Part shown: piece after piece, positions 1-6,300 of the stretch
Numbering within the stretch: position 1 is the stretch's first letter
Layout: every line of letters starts with the position of its first letter
Origin: Chryseobacterium koreense CCUG 49689
Lineage (GTDB): Bacteria > Bacteroidota > Bacteroidia > Flavobacteriales > Weeksellaceae
Reading direction: 5' to 3'
Length of the DNA stretch: 64,000 nucleotides
Assembly: GCF_001045435.1 (NCBI RefSeq)
Contig: NZ_LFNG01000016.1
Coordinates: 1-64,000, forward strand
Translations under genes and position numbers: made by a program
The notes under the pieces: generated by a model
The model's input: only the letters and a program-made list of their open reading frames with translations
What the model was told of the DNA's origin: nothing
The model's database searches: none

Positions 1-121
1 AGCTCCGGTAGCTTTTCGGCGGCATTTTGGTCCTGTTATGGGGATATCGTTTTTAGAATTTAGATACACAAAGCCGTTTTTTCAAAAGAACTGCTTTTTT
101 TGTGGCGCTTGGTAGCCTTTG
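1..121 (+). repeat. Cassette 5'-segment repeat, copy 1
   Basis: First of three diverged copies of a roughly 120-base segment. It begins AGCTCCGGTAGCTTTTCG and ends near GCGCTTGGTAGCCTTTGG. The other copies are at 1307-1430 and 3232-3355. The segment has a T-rich centre (CTGCTTTTTTTGTGGCGCTT) that is the best conserved part. What it does is unknown. It may carry a promoter or a terminator for the cassette, or it may be a remnant of a common ancestral cassette. Confidence 0.6.
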
Positions 122-391
122 GTAGGGCGTTTCTGCGGTTTTTCTTCGCTGAAGAATACAGGTTCCCTTACCCGCAAATTATTTTGCAGGCACATTTTGG
201 GTAACGAAAAGAAAATCCTGCGGCGGGCCGCGCTGCCCGAAAACAGAGATGGTAAAGAGGTTTCCCTCCTTACAACACCGGCACTTTCTGAGCATGGTGT
301 GGGGGACAAAAATTCAATATCTTTTCTTAGACGAAAAAAGAAAAATGGGAATGGTAAAAAGCATTCAAAAACAAATCACTAAATTTGGGCT
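1..391. other. Non-coding left edge, body of a partial integron-like cassette (cassette L)
   Basis: I see no convincing gene here. Frames on both strands give short Lys/Arg-rich products with no recognisable domain. Bases 1 to about 121 recur at 1307-1430 and 3232-3355, each time just inside the proposed 5' end of a cassette. By comparison with the second copy, this cassette would begin about ten bases left of the window. It would end at the attC-like site that starts near 392. Confidence 0.45.
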
Positions 392-453
392 GACTAACGA
401 GCATATCGATTTTGTAATAAGTTGATTATCAATATTAAGAATTAACGTTAGTT
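392..453 (+). repeat. attC-like site of cassette L (tentative)
   Basis: GACTAAC (392-398) and GTTAGTT (447-453) bound about 60 bases and can pair through CTAAC/GTTAG. Between them lies a small palindrome, TTGATTATCAA. The size and the ends fit a short attC site (R'' RYYYAAC, R' GTTRRRY), but no homologous copy is present in the window, and an alternative boundary (GTTGATTATC at 421-430) is possible. This is the weakest of the sites proposed here. Confidence 0.3.
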
Positions 454-480
454 AGGATCTTACAAAAACACTTCCTTACA

Positions 481-1215
481 ATGAAATTTCCCATAAAATT
501 TTTTTTAGTTTTATCTTTCATTTTCGTCTATTCTTGTAATAATGAAAAACAAAAGGAAAATTTCGACAATGAACAGAGAAGTGTAGATAATGTTCTTAAA
601 AGATTTCCATTTATGGACAAAAAAATGGAAAAAATAAAGAAAGTAGAATTTGATTCTTTGGCAATTTCTTTATATCGAAATATTGACAAAACAGATTATG
701 ATGAAATCTTAGTATTTCAAAAAGGAAGTAAATTTTACGCAATTCCCTTTTTATCAAATATGTATTTTGATTTTTGGAATTTTAAAAATGAAACTGAAAA
801 AAGTAAATTTGCAAACACAAATACAACTTTTGAAAAAGAGCTTAACAATTCTGCATTGCAATTAAATTTAAGCGCGGATGAAAAGCAACAAATTTTCATC
901 CAGTTAATTACAAGTATTTTAAATACCGAAGATATGCTTGAAAAAAAACCAGAATTATTTAATGATTTTGTATTGTGGTCACCTCGTAAATCAAAGTATA
1001 AAGATGAGGAAGGGAATAATTGTTTAGAAAGAACCTCAAAATTATATAAGCAAATTGTAGAAGATAGAAAAAATGGAATAAGACCTTCGTATATTTTAGA
1101 TAAAGAAAATGGTCGAGTTTATAAATTATTTAATGATTCTAAAAATGTAAATGAATATATTTTGCGTATTGAAACTTATAGAGTTGATTGTTTTACAACG
1201 CTTTATGAAATGTAA
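481..1215 (+). CDS. Hypothetical lipoprotein (cassette gene)
   Basis: A 244-residue protein with a lipoprotein signal peptide: hydrophobic stretch then VYSC, lipidated Cys at about residue 19, followed by an Asn/Lys/Glu-rich linker. It is therefore probably anchored in a membrane facing the periplasm or cell surface. I do not recognise a domain in the mature part. The gene is strikingly AT-rich compared with the genes right of 3.6 kb. It stands alone between attC-like sites and its stop lies 16 bases before the next site, which is the normal packing of an integron cassette. No clear TAnnTTTG promoter was found upstream, so expression may depend on a neighbour. The start is the ATG at 481, which gives the signal peptide. 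Confidence 0.75.
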   Translation: MKFPIKFFLVLSFIFVYSCNNEKQKENFDNEQRSVDNVLKRFPFMDKKMEKIKKVEFDSLAISLYRNIDKTDYDEILVFQKGSKFYAIPFLSNMYFDFWNFKNETEKSKFANTNTTFEKELNNSALQLNLSADEKQQIFIQLITSILNTEDMLEKKPELFNDFVLWSPRKSKYKDEEGNNCLERTSKLYKQIVEDRKNGIRPSYILDKENGRVYKLFNDSKNVNEYILRIETYRVDCFTTLYEM

Positions 1216-1231
1216 AAAGACTGCAGATAAT

Positions 1232-1303
1232 AACTAAGCTTTCGTTTTGTCTGCAAGACCAGAAACCGGAGGTTCGGCGGAGCCAAATGAAAGCCCGTTG
1301 AAC
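1232..1303 (+). repeat. attC-like site, short family, copy 1 (end of lipoprotein cassette)
   Basis: From AACTAA (1232-1237) to GTTGAAC (1297-1303), 72 bases, a usual attC size. Inner arms GCTTTC (1238-1243) and GAAAGC (1289-1294) pair, and the pairing continues with TTTTG against CAAA after a small bulge, as in the L''/L' stem of a folded attC. Bases 1231-1299 match 3135-3203 at 67 of 69 positions. AACTAA can pair with TTAGTT at 448-453, the proposed start of its own cassette. Confidence 0.6.
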
Positions 1304-1703
1304 GGTAGCTCCGGTAGCTTTCGAGCAGCATAATAGTCCTCTTGTGGGGATATCGTTTTTAGAATTCAGGATATAAAGGCAGTTTTTTAGAAGGACTGCT
1401 TTTTTTGTGGCGCTTGGTAGCCTTTGGGAGTAGATTTCTACGGTTTTTCTTAATAGCATGATACATGACGGGAGTAATTATCGAAGGTCCGTTTGCTTCT
1501 GCCCAGGATGGAAATATTTCTTTCGAAGCGTTGCAGCAGTTCGGCAAAACCGTTAACTTCGCTCGAGGCACGATTCAGGATTTTGTTCGTCCTTAAATCC
1601 TCCGGAGATTTTTTTTGTAGCCATTTTATAGGTTTTTAAAAGGTTAATAAAAACAAAGTTAATAAAACGGCGAATGGGAAAGCTACCGGAGGTTTAGTTC
1701 AAC
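1297..1703 (+). other. Non-coding integron-like cassette X with complementary ends
   Basis: Begins GTTGAAC (1297) and ends GTTCAAC (1697-1703), which are reverse complements. Five bases further in, CTCCGGTAGCTTTC (1309-1322) and GAAAGCTACCGGAG (1678-1691) are perfect reverse complements. In all, the two 26-base ends agree at 21 positions. The inside has no supported gene. It carries copy 2 of the cassette 5'-segment repeat and a short PFASAQDG-type repeat near 1488-1510, a kind of small repeat common in Bacteroidota intergenic DNA. A MITE with terminal inverted repeats is an alternative reading. Its exact placement between attC-like sites favours a cassette. Confidence 0.5.
1307..1430 (+). 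repeat. Cassette 5'-segment repeat, copy 2
   Basis: Second copy of the segment seen at 1-121 and 3232-3355. It starts ten bases inside cassette X. The shared landmarks are CCGGTAGCTTT, GGGGATATCGTTTTTAGAAT (also in copy 1) and the T-rich CTGCTTTTTTTGTGGCGCTT. Confidence 0.6.
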
Positions 1704-1827
1704 ATATTCTATGACAAAGAACGGGGTTGAAGTTTTCATCGAAGATTTTCTCTATTTGTACTTTTTGTTATATTTACAAAGGCTGGTAATAACAAGACCC
1801 GCCAACAGAAATACCCAACCGTTAGCA
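1697..1827 (+). repeat. attC-like site, long family, copy 1 (end of cassette X)
   Basis: From GTTCAAC (1697-1703) to GTTAGCA (1821-1827), about 130 bases. Bases 1701-1825 match 2358-2482 with four substitutions and no gaps in 125 bases. The inside includes a smaller hairpin (TTTGTA/TACAAA). An in-frame ATG at 1711 lies inside this site and is not the start of the next gene. Confidence 0.6.
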
Positions 1828-1842
1828 GCAACCACTTCCAAA

Positions 1843-2343
1843 ATGACATTACAAAAAGAAGATATAGCAAATATTAAGAAGGAAATGATAATTGGAAACT
1901 TAATTTCAATTGTTATAGTTTTTGGAGTCTTAATATTTGATTTTGCACAAGTTTATCAAAAATCGTTTTCAGTTGAGAATATACTTCTAATCAATGGTTT
2001 CGGATTATTGATAGCTATTTTCTCTAACTATTTACTTAATTCCAAGTACAGAAAAGATTTAGAAATAAATGAAAAATACTTTGTTACAGGAAACGTAAAT
2101 GATAAAATTTCACAAACTGAATATGAAGCTGGATCAGGATCCTTATATATTCCAATCCTCGGAAATTTATTTCCTAAAATTTGGGGACAGCAAATGAAAA
2201 AAGAGCAAATTAAATTTTTAAAGGTTGATAACGAATTAGTTGCTGTAAAAAATTCAGTTTATGAATCGGTTGACATAAATACTACCGTCAAGATTTACTA
2301 CTCAAAAATTAGTAATACATTCTTAGGAATTGAGAAACAGTAA
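1843..2343 (+). CDS. Hypothetical two-helix membrane protein (cassette gene)
   Basis: A 166-residue protein with two predicted transmembrane helices, about residues 17-37 and 47-66, then a soluble C-terminal part of about 100 residues. I do not recognise a family. I start it at the ATG at 1843. The in-frame ATG at 1711 would add 44 residues encoded entirely by an attC-like repeat that also occurs at 2358-2482, so it is not coding. The gene is AT-rich. It is tightly enclosed: the cassette begins at GTTAGC (1821-1826) and the R''-like GCTAAC (2355-2360) follows the stop by 11 bases. No promoter is evident in its short leader. Confidence 0.7.
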   Translation: MTLQKEDIANIKKEMIIGNLISIVIVFGVLIFDFAQVYQKSFSVENILLINGFGLLIAIFSNYLLNSKYRKDLEINEKYFVTGNVNDKISQTEYEAGSGSLYIPILGNLFPKIWGQQMKKEQIKFLKVDNELVAVKNSVYESVDINTTVKIYYSKISNTFLGIEKQ

Positions 2344-2354
2344 TTGTGGCAGCA

Positions 2355-2484
2355 GCTAACATATTCTATGACAAAGAACGGGGTTGAAGTTTTCATCGAA
2401 GATTTTCTCTATTTGTACTTTTTGTTATATTTACAAAGGCTGGTTATAACAAGTCCCGCCAAAAGAAATACCCAAACGTTAGGC
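2355..2484 (+). repeat. attC-like site, long family, copy 2 (end of membrane-protein cassette)
   Basis: From GCTAAC (2355-2360) to GTTAGGC (2478-2484). It is nearly identical to 1701-1825 (121 of 125 bases), but the terminal bases that should differ between cassettes do differ. GCTAA is the reverse complement of TTAGC, the start of this site's own cassette at 1822. That is the integron rule: the free circular cassette rebuilds R' from its own 5' end. Confidence 0.65.
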
Positions 2485-2517
2485 GTAATTTTGTAAGCGC
2501 AGTTTCAAATAGAAACA

Positions 2518-2549
2518 TTTGTTTAAATTACCAAAATTTGGTAACTTTG
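2518..2549 (+). promoter_or_regulatory. Promoter of the parDE cassette
   Basis: TTTG (2518-2521), 20 bases, TAACTTTG (2542-2549): a full match to the Bacteroidota consensus. Transcription would start just after 2549, which excludes the upstream ATG at 2519 and supports the antitoxin start at 2576. Integron toxin-antitoxin cassettes usually carry their own promoter. Confidence 0.65.
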
Positions 2550-2575
2550 AATTAGTAATTAAAAAATTAAATAAA

Positions 2576-2827
2576 ATGGGACGAAATACATCTGTTTCTT
2601 TAGGAAATTATTTTGAAGATTTTGTTGACAATAAAGTCTCGCAAGGAAGATATAAAAACGCAAGCGAAGTCATTAGAGCTGGTTTAAGACTTTTGGAAGA
2701 AGAAGAAAATAAGGTTCAGATTTTAAAAAATGCAATTCAAGAAGGAATTGAAAGTGGAATTGCAGTAGATTTTAATCCGAAAAAACACTTAGAATCTTTA
2801 AAAGCCAAAATGAGAAATAATGGCTAA
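2576..2827 (+). CDS. ParD/CopG-type antitoxin
   Basis: An 83-residue type II antitoxin of the ParD family. The N-terminal part (MGRNTSVSLGNYFEDFV) and the ribbon-helix-helix segment GRYKNASEVIRAGLRLLEEE are characteristic. The acidic, less structured C-terminus would wrap the toxin. Antitoxins of this family bind their own promoter, here probably around 2518-2549. The ORF can be read upstream to 2519, but that ATG lies inside the promoter, so I use 2576. Its 3' end overlaps the toxin gene by 8 bases, which indicates translational coupling. It is encoded inside a proposed integron-like cassette (2478 to about 3135). Confidence 0.85.
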   Translation: MGRNTSVSLGNYFEDFVDNKVSQGRYKNASEVIRAGLRLLEEEENKVQILKNAIQEGIESGIAVDFNPKKHLESLKAKMRNNG

Positions 2828-3119
2828 ATATTTTTTAACAAATAAAGCCGTTGAGGATCTATCCAAAATCTATGAATATACATTTGAATTTTGGTCAGAA
2901 AATCAAGCTGATAAATACTATGATGATTTGATAAATTTTTGTCAACTTCTCGCTGAAAATCCAAATATTGGAAAAAACTACGCAGAAATTGACAAGGAAT
3001 TTTATGGATTTCTAGCGAACAAACATATAATTTTTTACAGAATTCTGAGCCAAGCAGAAATTGAAGTTGAAAGATTTCTTGGAGCTGAAATGGATTTAAA
3101 GAAACGAATCAAAGAATAA
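2820..3119 (+). CDS. ParE/RelE-superfamily toxin
   Basis: A 99-residue toxin of the RelE/ParE superfamily, paired with the ParD-like protein just upstream (8-base overlap). The family signature is visible: N-terminal LTNKAVEDLSKIYEYT helix pair, GFLANKHIIFYRI beta-strands and the C-terminal VERFLGAEMDLKKRI. ParE members poison DNA gyrase while RelE members cleave ribosome-bound mRNA. The ParD partner favours the ParE type, but the target cannot be decided from sequence. The cassette's R''-like GCCTAA begins 9 bases after the stop. Confidence 0.85.
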   Translation: MAKYFLTNKAVEDLSKIYEYTFEFWSENQADKYYDDLINFCQLLAENPNIGKNYAEIDKEFYGFLANKHIIFYRILSQAEIEVERFLGAEMDLKKRIKE

Positions 3120-3128
3120 AAAAACTAC

Positions 3129-3207
3129 GCCTAATAACTAAGCTTTCGTTTTGTCTGCAAGACAAGAAACCGGAGGGTCGGCGGAGCCAAATGAAAGCCC
3201 GTTAGAT
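3129..3207 (+). repeat. attC-like site, short family, copy 2 (end of parDE cassette)
   Basis: From GCCTAA (3129-3134) to GTTAGAT (3201-3207). TACGCCTAA (3126-3134) is the exact reverse complement of TTAGGCGTA at 2479-2487, the start of the parDE cassette, nine bases without mismatch. Inner arms GCTTTC (3142-3147) and GAAAGC (3193-3198) pair as in copy 1, and bases 3135-3203 match 1231-1299 at 67 of 69 positions. Confidence 0.65.
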
Positions 3208-3231
3208 CCTTCGCTGCGCTCAGGACAGGCT

Positions 3232-3355
3232 AGTTCCGGTAGCTTTTCGGCGGCATTTTGGCCCCCCTTATGGGTTTTTTTGATTTCAGAATTTAAAGAT
3301 ACAAAGCAGTTTTTTTGGAAGGCTGCTTTTTTTGTGGCGCTTGGCAGCCTTTGCA
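3232..3355 (+). repeat. Cassette 5'-segment repeat, copy 3
   Basis: Third and most diverged copy of the segment at 1-121 and 1307-1430. It begins AGTTCCGGTAGCTTTTCGG and keeps the CTGCTTTTTTTGTGGCGCTT core. It is separated from the attC-like boundary by a 25-base insertion. Confidence 0.55.
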
Positions 3356-3549
3356 GTCATGCTCGCTGCTTTGGTAGATGTTCTTCGTGTAGCCTTTGCT
3401 GTCGGTTTTGGCGACTTTAAAGATCAGGAGCGCAAGGTTTCTGCCGGCATTTTGGCTTTCGTAACGGATTTCTTTTAAGTTAAAGACAAAACCTTCGTGC
3501 TACGGTTTTTTAATCTTCCCCAAAAACTGAAACGACGCAAAAAAAGAAA

Positions 3550-3590
3550 AATCCGCCTCCAATTTTATTTTGAGACGGATTCCCTATTTT
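3550..3590. terminator. Hairpin terminator, probably of the minus-strand gene at 3645
   Basis: AATCCGCCTC (3550-3559) pairs with GAGACGGATT (3572-3581) with one mismatch. On the minus strand it is followed by a T-rich run (complement of the A-rich 3541-3549), and on the plus strand by TATTTTTTATT. It could act in both directions. Confidence 0.6.
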
Positions 3591-3644
3591 TTATTACGGC
3601 AAGAAGTTAGCTTTTATGCTAGTTTTTTTATCTTGCTTCAATTT

Positions 3645-4226
3645 TTATTCTTCATCCAAATCATCCTCGAAATTGTCATCCACGAAATCTTCTTCTTCAT
3701 CAAAAGTTTCGTCGTCTTCATCTTCGAATCCATCTGAATTGAATTCTTCATCGAAGGTTCCAAAATCGTCTTCCATCAAAGGAATCGCTGCATTTTTGGC
3801 ACTTTTTGCTCCGCCTGATTTAGTTGGTGCTTTCAGCGGCATATTTCCGAAGCGGAAAACGGTGATCGGATAATTCACGGCCGGTTTTTCATCGATAATC
3901 TCTACGAGTTCGCAGAAAAATTCCCACAGATCCATAAAACCGTACTGGAAGTGTATTTTATCACCTACTTTTTCAAAGGCCTCCTTGATGTAAACATCGC
4001 TCATAATTTCGCCATCACCATCGTCGCTCATATCCTCCAGCGGAACTGTTTTCACAATCACGCCATCCTCATCCAGAATATTGAAGAGTGACAGATCCTC
4101 GCCCATCAGCGAAAAAGCACTTTTGATTCCAAGGTGAAGATTCCATAAATTCTGATTTTCCTTGATTTCCACATCCCGGAAAATGTCATCTTTGGTGTCT
4201 AAAATGATACGGATTTTATAAACCAT
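3645..4226 (-). CDS. PRiA4_ORF3-like protein with acidic tail
   Basis: A 193-residue protein resembling the plasmid pRiA4b ORF-3 family (PRiA4_ORF3, also found as a passenger of IS1096-type elements). The N-terminal part, MVYKIRIILDTKDDIFRDVEI followed by NLWNLHLGIKSAF, is the recognisable domain; FQYGFMDLWEFFCELVEI also fits. The last 45 or so residues are almost all Asp, Glu, Phe and Asn. The molecular function of the family is unknown. The gene is monocistronic. A candidate -7 box (TATATTTG on the minus strand, 4280-4287) lies 54 bases upstream of the start, and a hairpin follows the stop. Confidence 0.75.
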   Translation of the reverse strand: MVYKIRIILDTKDDIFRDVEIKENQNLWNLHLGIKSAFSLMGEDLSLFNILDEDGVIVKTVPLEDMSDDGDGEIMSDVYIKEAFEKVGDKIHFQYGFMDLWEFFCELVEIIDEKPAVNYPITVFRFGNMPLKAPTKSGGAKSAKNAAIPLMEDDFGTFDEEFNSDGFEDEDDETFDEEEDFVDDNFEDDLDEE

Positions 4227-4279
4227 TTTTACTTTTAAATAAGATTATTGTGTTTGTTTTTGGATTTTGATTTCGGGTA

Positions 4280-4307
4280 CAAATATAAAACAATTGGCTT
4301 TGCACAA
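4280..4307 (-). promoter_or_regulatory. Candidate promoter of the PRiA4_ORF3-like gene
   Basis: On the minus strand: TTG (4305-4307), 17 bases, TATATTTG (4280-4287). The -7 box matches the Bacteroidota consensus fully. The spacing is at the short end of what flavobacteria use. Confidence 0.45.
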
Positions 4308-4363
4308 GAAAATATTTTCACCGCTTTTTTTCTAAAAATATTTCGCTAAATTCAGCCCCAAAA

Positions 4364-5398
4364 CTAGATCGCGCGATCCAGCAAAAAGCTGAATTTAGTG
4401 CCTTCCAGATACACACTTTCCACTTTGATGTTTTGGTGGTGCGCTTCCAGAATATGCTTCACAATCGCCAGTCCCAAACCGGAGCCGCCATCCTTCCTGT
4501 TCCTGCTGGATTCCACCCGGTAAAAGCGCTCAAAAATCCGCGGCAGCGCTTCCGGTTTGATTCCCATACCGTTGTCCTCCACTTCCACTAGAACTTTGTT
4601 TTTCAGAACGGCCGTGTTCACTGTGATTTTGGCTTCCTCCCGGTTTGAATAATGAATGGCATTAGAAATGAGGTTAATTAAAACCTGGGAAATTTTCTGC
4701 TTGTCCGCCGTTACCATCAACTGGTTTGTAGTGGTGTGCAATGACACTTTTGCACTTTTCTTTTCCGCCTCCAAATCGAGCAGATCGATGATTTCGCGAA
4801 CCAGGAGATTGATATCGAAATCGCTTTTGTTCAAAGTAATCTCGCCACTTTCGAACTGGTTGATCATGTCCAGATCTTTCACGATGTTCAAGAGCCGCTC
4901 CACGGATTTGTCGATCCGGTCTAAGTATTTGTCGCGGATATTGAGGTTTTCGATTCCGCCGTCCATCAGTGTTTCCACATAACCCTGGATGGAGAAAAGC
5001 GGGGTTTTCATTTCGTGGGAGACATTTCCTATGTATTCCTTCCGGTAGGTTTCCATTTCCTTCATGGTGTCTATTTCGGTGGTCTTTTTCTGGCTCATTT
5101 CCGAAACCCTTTCGCCCAATTCCTGAAAGTTCAAGCTCTGTTCGTCGTCATGAATGATATCTCCGGGAAGAATGGTGGAAATTTTTCTGATCTGTCTTTT
5201 CCCATAAAAATTCAGCAGGAAATCGATGATGAAATAGTTTATCAACAACATCAGCACGGAACTGATCCCGACGGTGAGGAAAAACTGCTGGTCAGTATCT
5301 GAGAATTCGTGCTTCACGTTGTCAAAAATATAGACCACCATGAGCACGACTGCAGTGAGTACGATAGACGCAAATAAAGTAAGGCGCTGGAATTTCAT
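4364..5398 (-). CDS. PhoR-like sensor histidine kinase
   Basis: A 344-residue membrane sensor kinase. Two transmembrane segments (about 7-25 and 41-63) flank a very short periplasmic loop of about 15 residues, so direct ligand sensing outside is unlikely, as in PhoR. The dimerisation domain has the phospho-acceptor His at about 128 (NVSHEMKTPLFSIQGY). The ATPase domain has the N box (NLISNAIHYS), G1 (VEDNGMGI), F box (IFERFYRVESSR) and G2 (GGSGLGLAIV). It is the second gene of a two-gene operon, 33 bases after the response regulator. It is probably the phosphate-limitation sensor, but the signal is inferred only from the type of regulator and the short loop. Confidence 0.88.
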   Translation of the reverse strand: MKFQRLTLFASIVLTAVVLMVVYIFDNVKHEFSDTDQQFFLTVGISSVLMLLINYFIIDFLLNFYGKRQIRKISTILPGDIIHDDEQSLNFQELGERVSEMSQKKTTEIDTMKEMETYRKEYIGNVSHEMKTPLFSIQGYVETLMDGGIENLNIRDKYLDRIDKSVERLLNIVKDLDMINQFESGEITLNKSDFDINLLVREIIDLLDLEAEKKSAKVSLHTTTNQLMVTADKQKISQVLINLISNAIHYSNREEAKITVNTAVLKNKVLVEVEDNGMGIKPEALPRIFERFYRVESSRNRKDGGSGLGLAIVKHILEAHHQNIKVESVYLEGTKFSFLLDRAI

Positions 5399-5431
5399 TT
5401 TACGAACCCTTTTTTATTAGGATTCACAAAG

Positions 5432-6109
5432 TTACACAACTAATTTGTATCCGATACCCTTCAAAGTTTGGATGGATTCAATGCCCAGTTTTTCGCGAAG
5501 TCTTCTGATATGTACATCTATGGTTCTTTCGCCAACAATCACATCGCTTCCCCACACCTTTTCCAGGATTTCTTCGCGTTTAAAAACTTTTTCTGTATTT
5601 GACGCCAAAAGATAAAGCAGGTCAAACTCTTTCTTGGGAAGCAAAAACTGTTGTCCATTTTTGGTCACCCTGAAATTGTCCTTGTCAATGATCAAATCAC
5701 CAATTTCGATGAGTTTGGAAGAATCGGATATATTGGAAGTAAGCTGCAGAAGCGCATTGACTTTAGAAATAAGGACTTTCGGCTTGATAATCTTCACAAT
5801 GTAATCATTAGCTCCTGCCTGGAAACCTGCTAACTGGGAGAATTCCTCACTTCTTGCAGAAAGAAAAACGATGAGCGTTTTTTGCAGTTCCTTGATTTTC
5901 CTTAATTCCTGACAGGTTTCGATTCCGTCTTTTTCGGGCATCATCACATCTAGAAGGATGAGATCCGGAACTATGCTTTTTGCTTTTTCAATCCCTTCAT
6001 TCCCGTTATTGGCGGTATAGACCATATAGCCTTCCTTTTCCAGATTGTATGAAAGGAGCTCCAGAATGTCCATTTCATCATCAATCAAAAGAATTTTTTT
6101 TTGATTCAT
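5432..6109 (-). CDS. PhoB/OmpR-family response regulator
   Basis: A 225-residue response regulator. The receiver domain has the acidic pocket (DD at 10-11), the phospho-acceptor Asp at about 54 (LILLDVMMPEKDG) and the conserved Lys in DYIVK. The C-terminal winged helix ends with the usual VWGSDVIVGERTIDVHIRRL recognition region. The domain order and the downstream kinase resemble PhoB-PhoR. It is divergent from a TonB-dependent receptor gene, and the 190 bases between them hold CTTAAAG-like repeats at 10- to 11-base steps, the geometry PhoB dimers recognise. It may therefore regulate the neighbour and itself. A -7 box (TAACTTTG, minus strand 6128-6135) lies 18 bases upstream. Confidence 0.88.
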   Translation of the reverse strand: MNQKKILLIDDEMDILELLSYNLEKEGYMVYTANNGNEGIEKAKSIVPDLILLDVMMPEKDGIETCQELRKIKELQKTLIVFLSARSEEFSQLAGFQAGANDYIVKIIKPKVLISKVNALLQLTSNISDSSKLIEIGDLIIDKDNFRVTKNGQQFLLPKKEFDLLYLLASNTEKVFKREEILEKVWGSDVIVGERTIDVHIRRLREKLGIESIQTLKGIGYKLVV

Positions 6110-6127
6110 TTCTACTTTTTAACCTTT

Positions 6128-6135
6128 CAAAGTTA
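6128..6135 (-). promoter_or_regulatory. -7 box of the response-regulator operon
   Basis: TAACTTTG on the minus strand, a full match to TAnnTTTG, 18 bases before the ATG. No TTTG was found at the proper distance upstream. The phased repeats begin about 48 bases upstream, which would suit an activator-dependent promoter. Confidence 0.4.
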
Positions 6136-6182
6136 GCCATTTTTAGCATTTAAAATACCGCCCGACCGAAAGTTCACGATTT

Positions 6183-6242
6183 CTTAACATCACTTCAAAA
6201 TCCTTAAAGATTTCTTAAAGAAGATTTAAAACTCTCTAAACA
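6183..6242 (+). promoter_or_regulatory. Phased direct repeats, candidate PhoB-type operator
   Basis: Repeats of CTTAAAG or close variants start at 6183 (CTTAACA), 6193 (CTTCAAA), 6203 (CTTAAAG), 6214 (CTTAAAG), 6225 (TTTAAAA) and 6236 (CTAAACA). The steps are 10, 10, 11, 11 and 11 bases, one helix turn each. PhoB-type regulators bind tandem 7-base repeats on an 11-base period. The array lies between the divergent PhoB-like gene and the TonB receptor gene. Confidence 0.5.
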
Positions 6243-6300
6243 GCTTTGATTTTAATTCCTCATTTCTTTGCAACAGGAAAAAGTAAAGAGAAAGCAAAAA

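Larger units (their letters stand above)
1216..1842. other. Gene-free stretch: two attC-like sites around a non-coding cassette
   Basis: No supported gene in 627 bases. The stretch holds a short attC-like site (1232-1303), the non-coding cassette X (1297-1703) and a long attC-like site (1697-1827). A minus-strand frame at 1359-1571 exists, but it runs through the repeat, has no recognisable domain and is not preserved in the other repeat copies. Confidence 0.6.
3120..3644. other. Gene-free stretch: end of the cassette array
   Basis: After the last attC-like site the sequence continues as a third cassette-like start (GTTAGAT at 3201) with a small repeat of the type CCTTCGCTGCGCTCAGGACA (3209-3228) and copy 3 of the cassette 5'-segment repeat. 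No matching cassette end (ATCTAA) is seen before the next gene, so this copy looks truncated or is the last one. A frame at 3151-3420 runs through the repeats and is not credible as a gene. Confidence 0.55.

Noticed and set aside
82-382. Open frames on both strands in the left-edge segment
   Set aside because: They run through a repeat that is not coding-conserved in its other copies, have low-complexity products and no recognisable domain.
1359-1571. 70-residue minus-strand frame with a Lys-rich end
   Set aside because: It lies inside the non-coding cassette X, its frame is not kept in the related segments, and part of it is a common small repeat.
1711-1842. 44-residue N-terminal extension of the membrane-protein gene from an in-frame ATG
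   Set aside because: It is encoded by the long attC-like repeat, which recurs at 2358-2482 in front of an unrelated gene.
3151-3420. 89-residue plus-strand frame with a SLRSGQASSG segment
   Set aside because: That segment is translation of a recurrent intergenic repeat, and the frame starts in the attC-like site.
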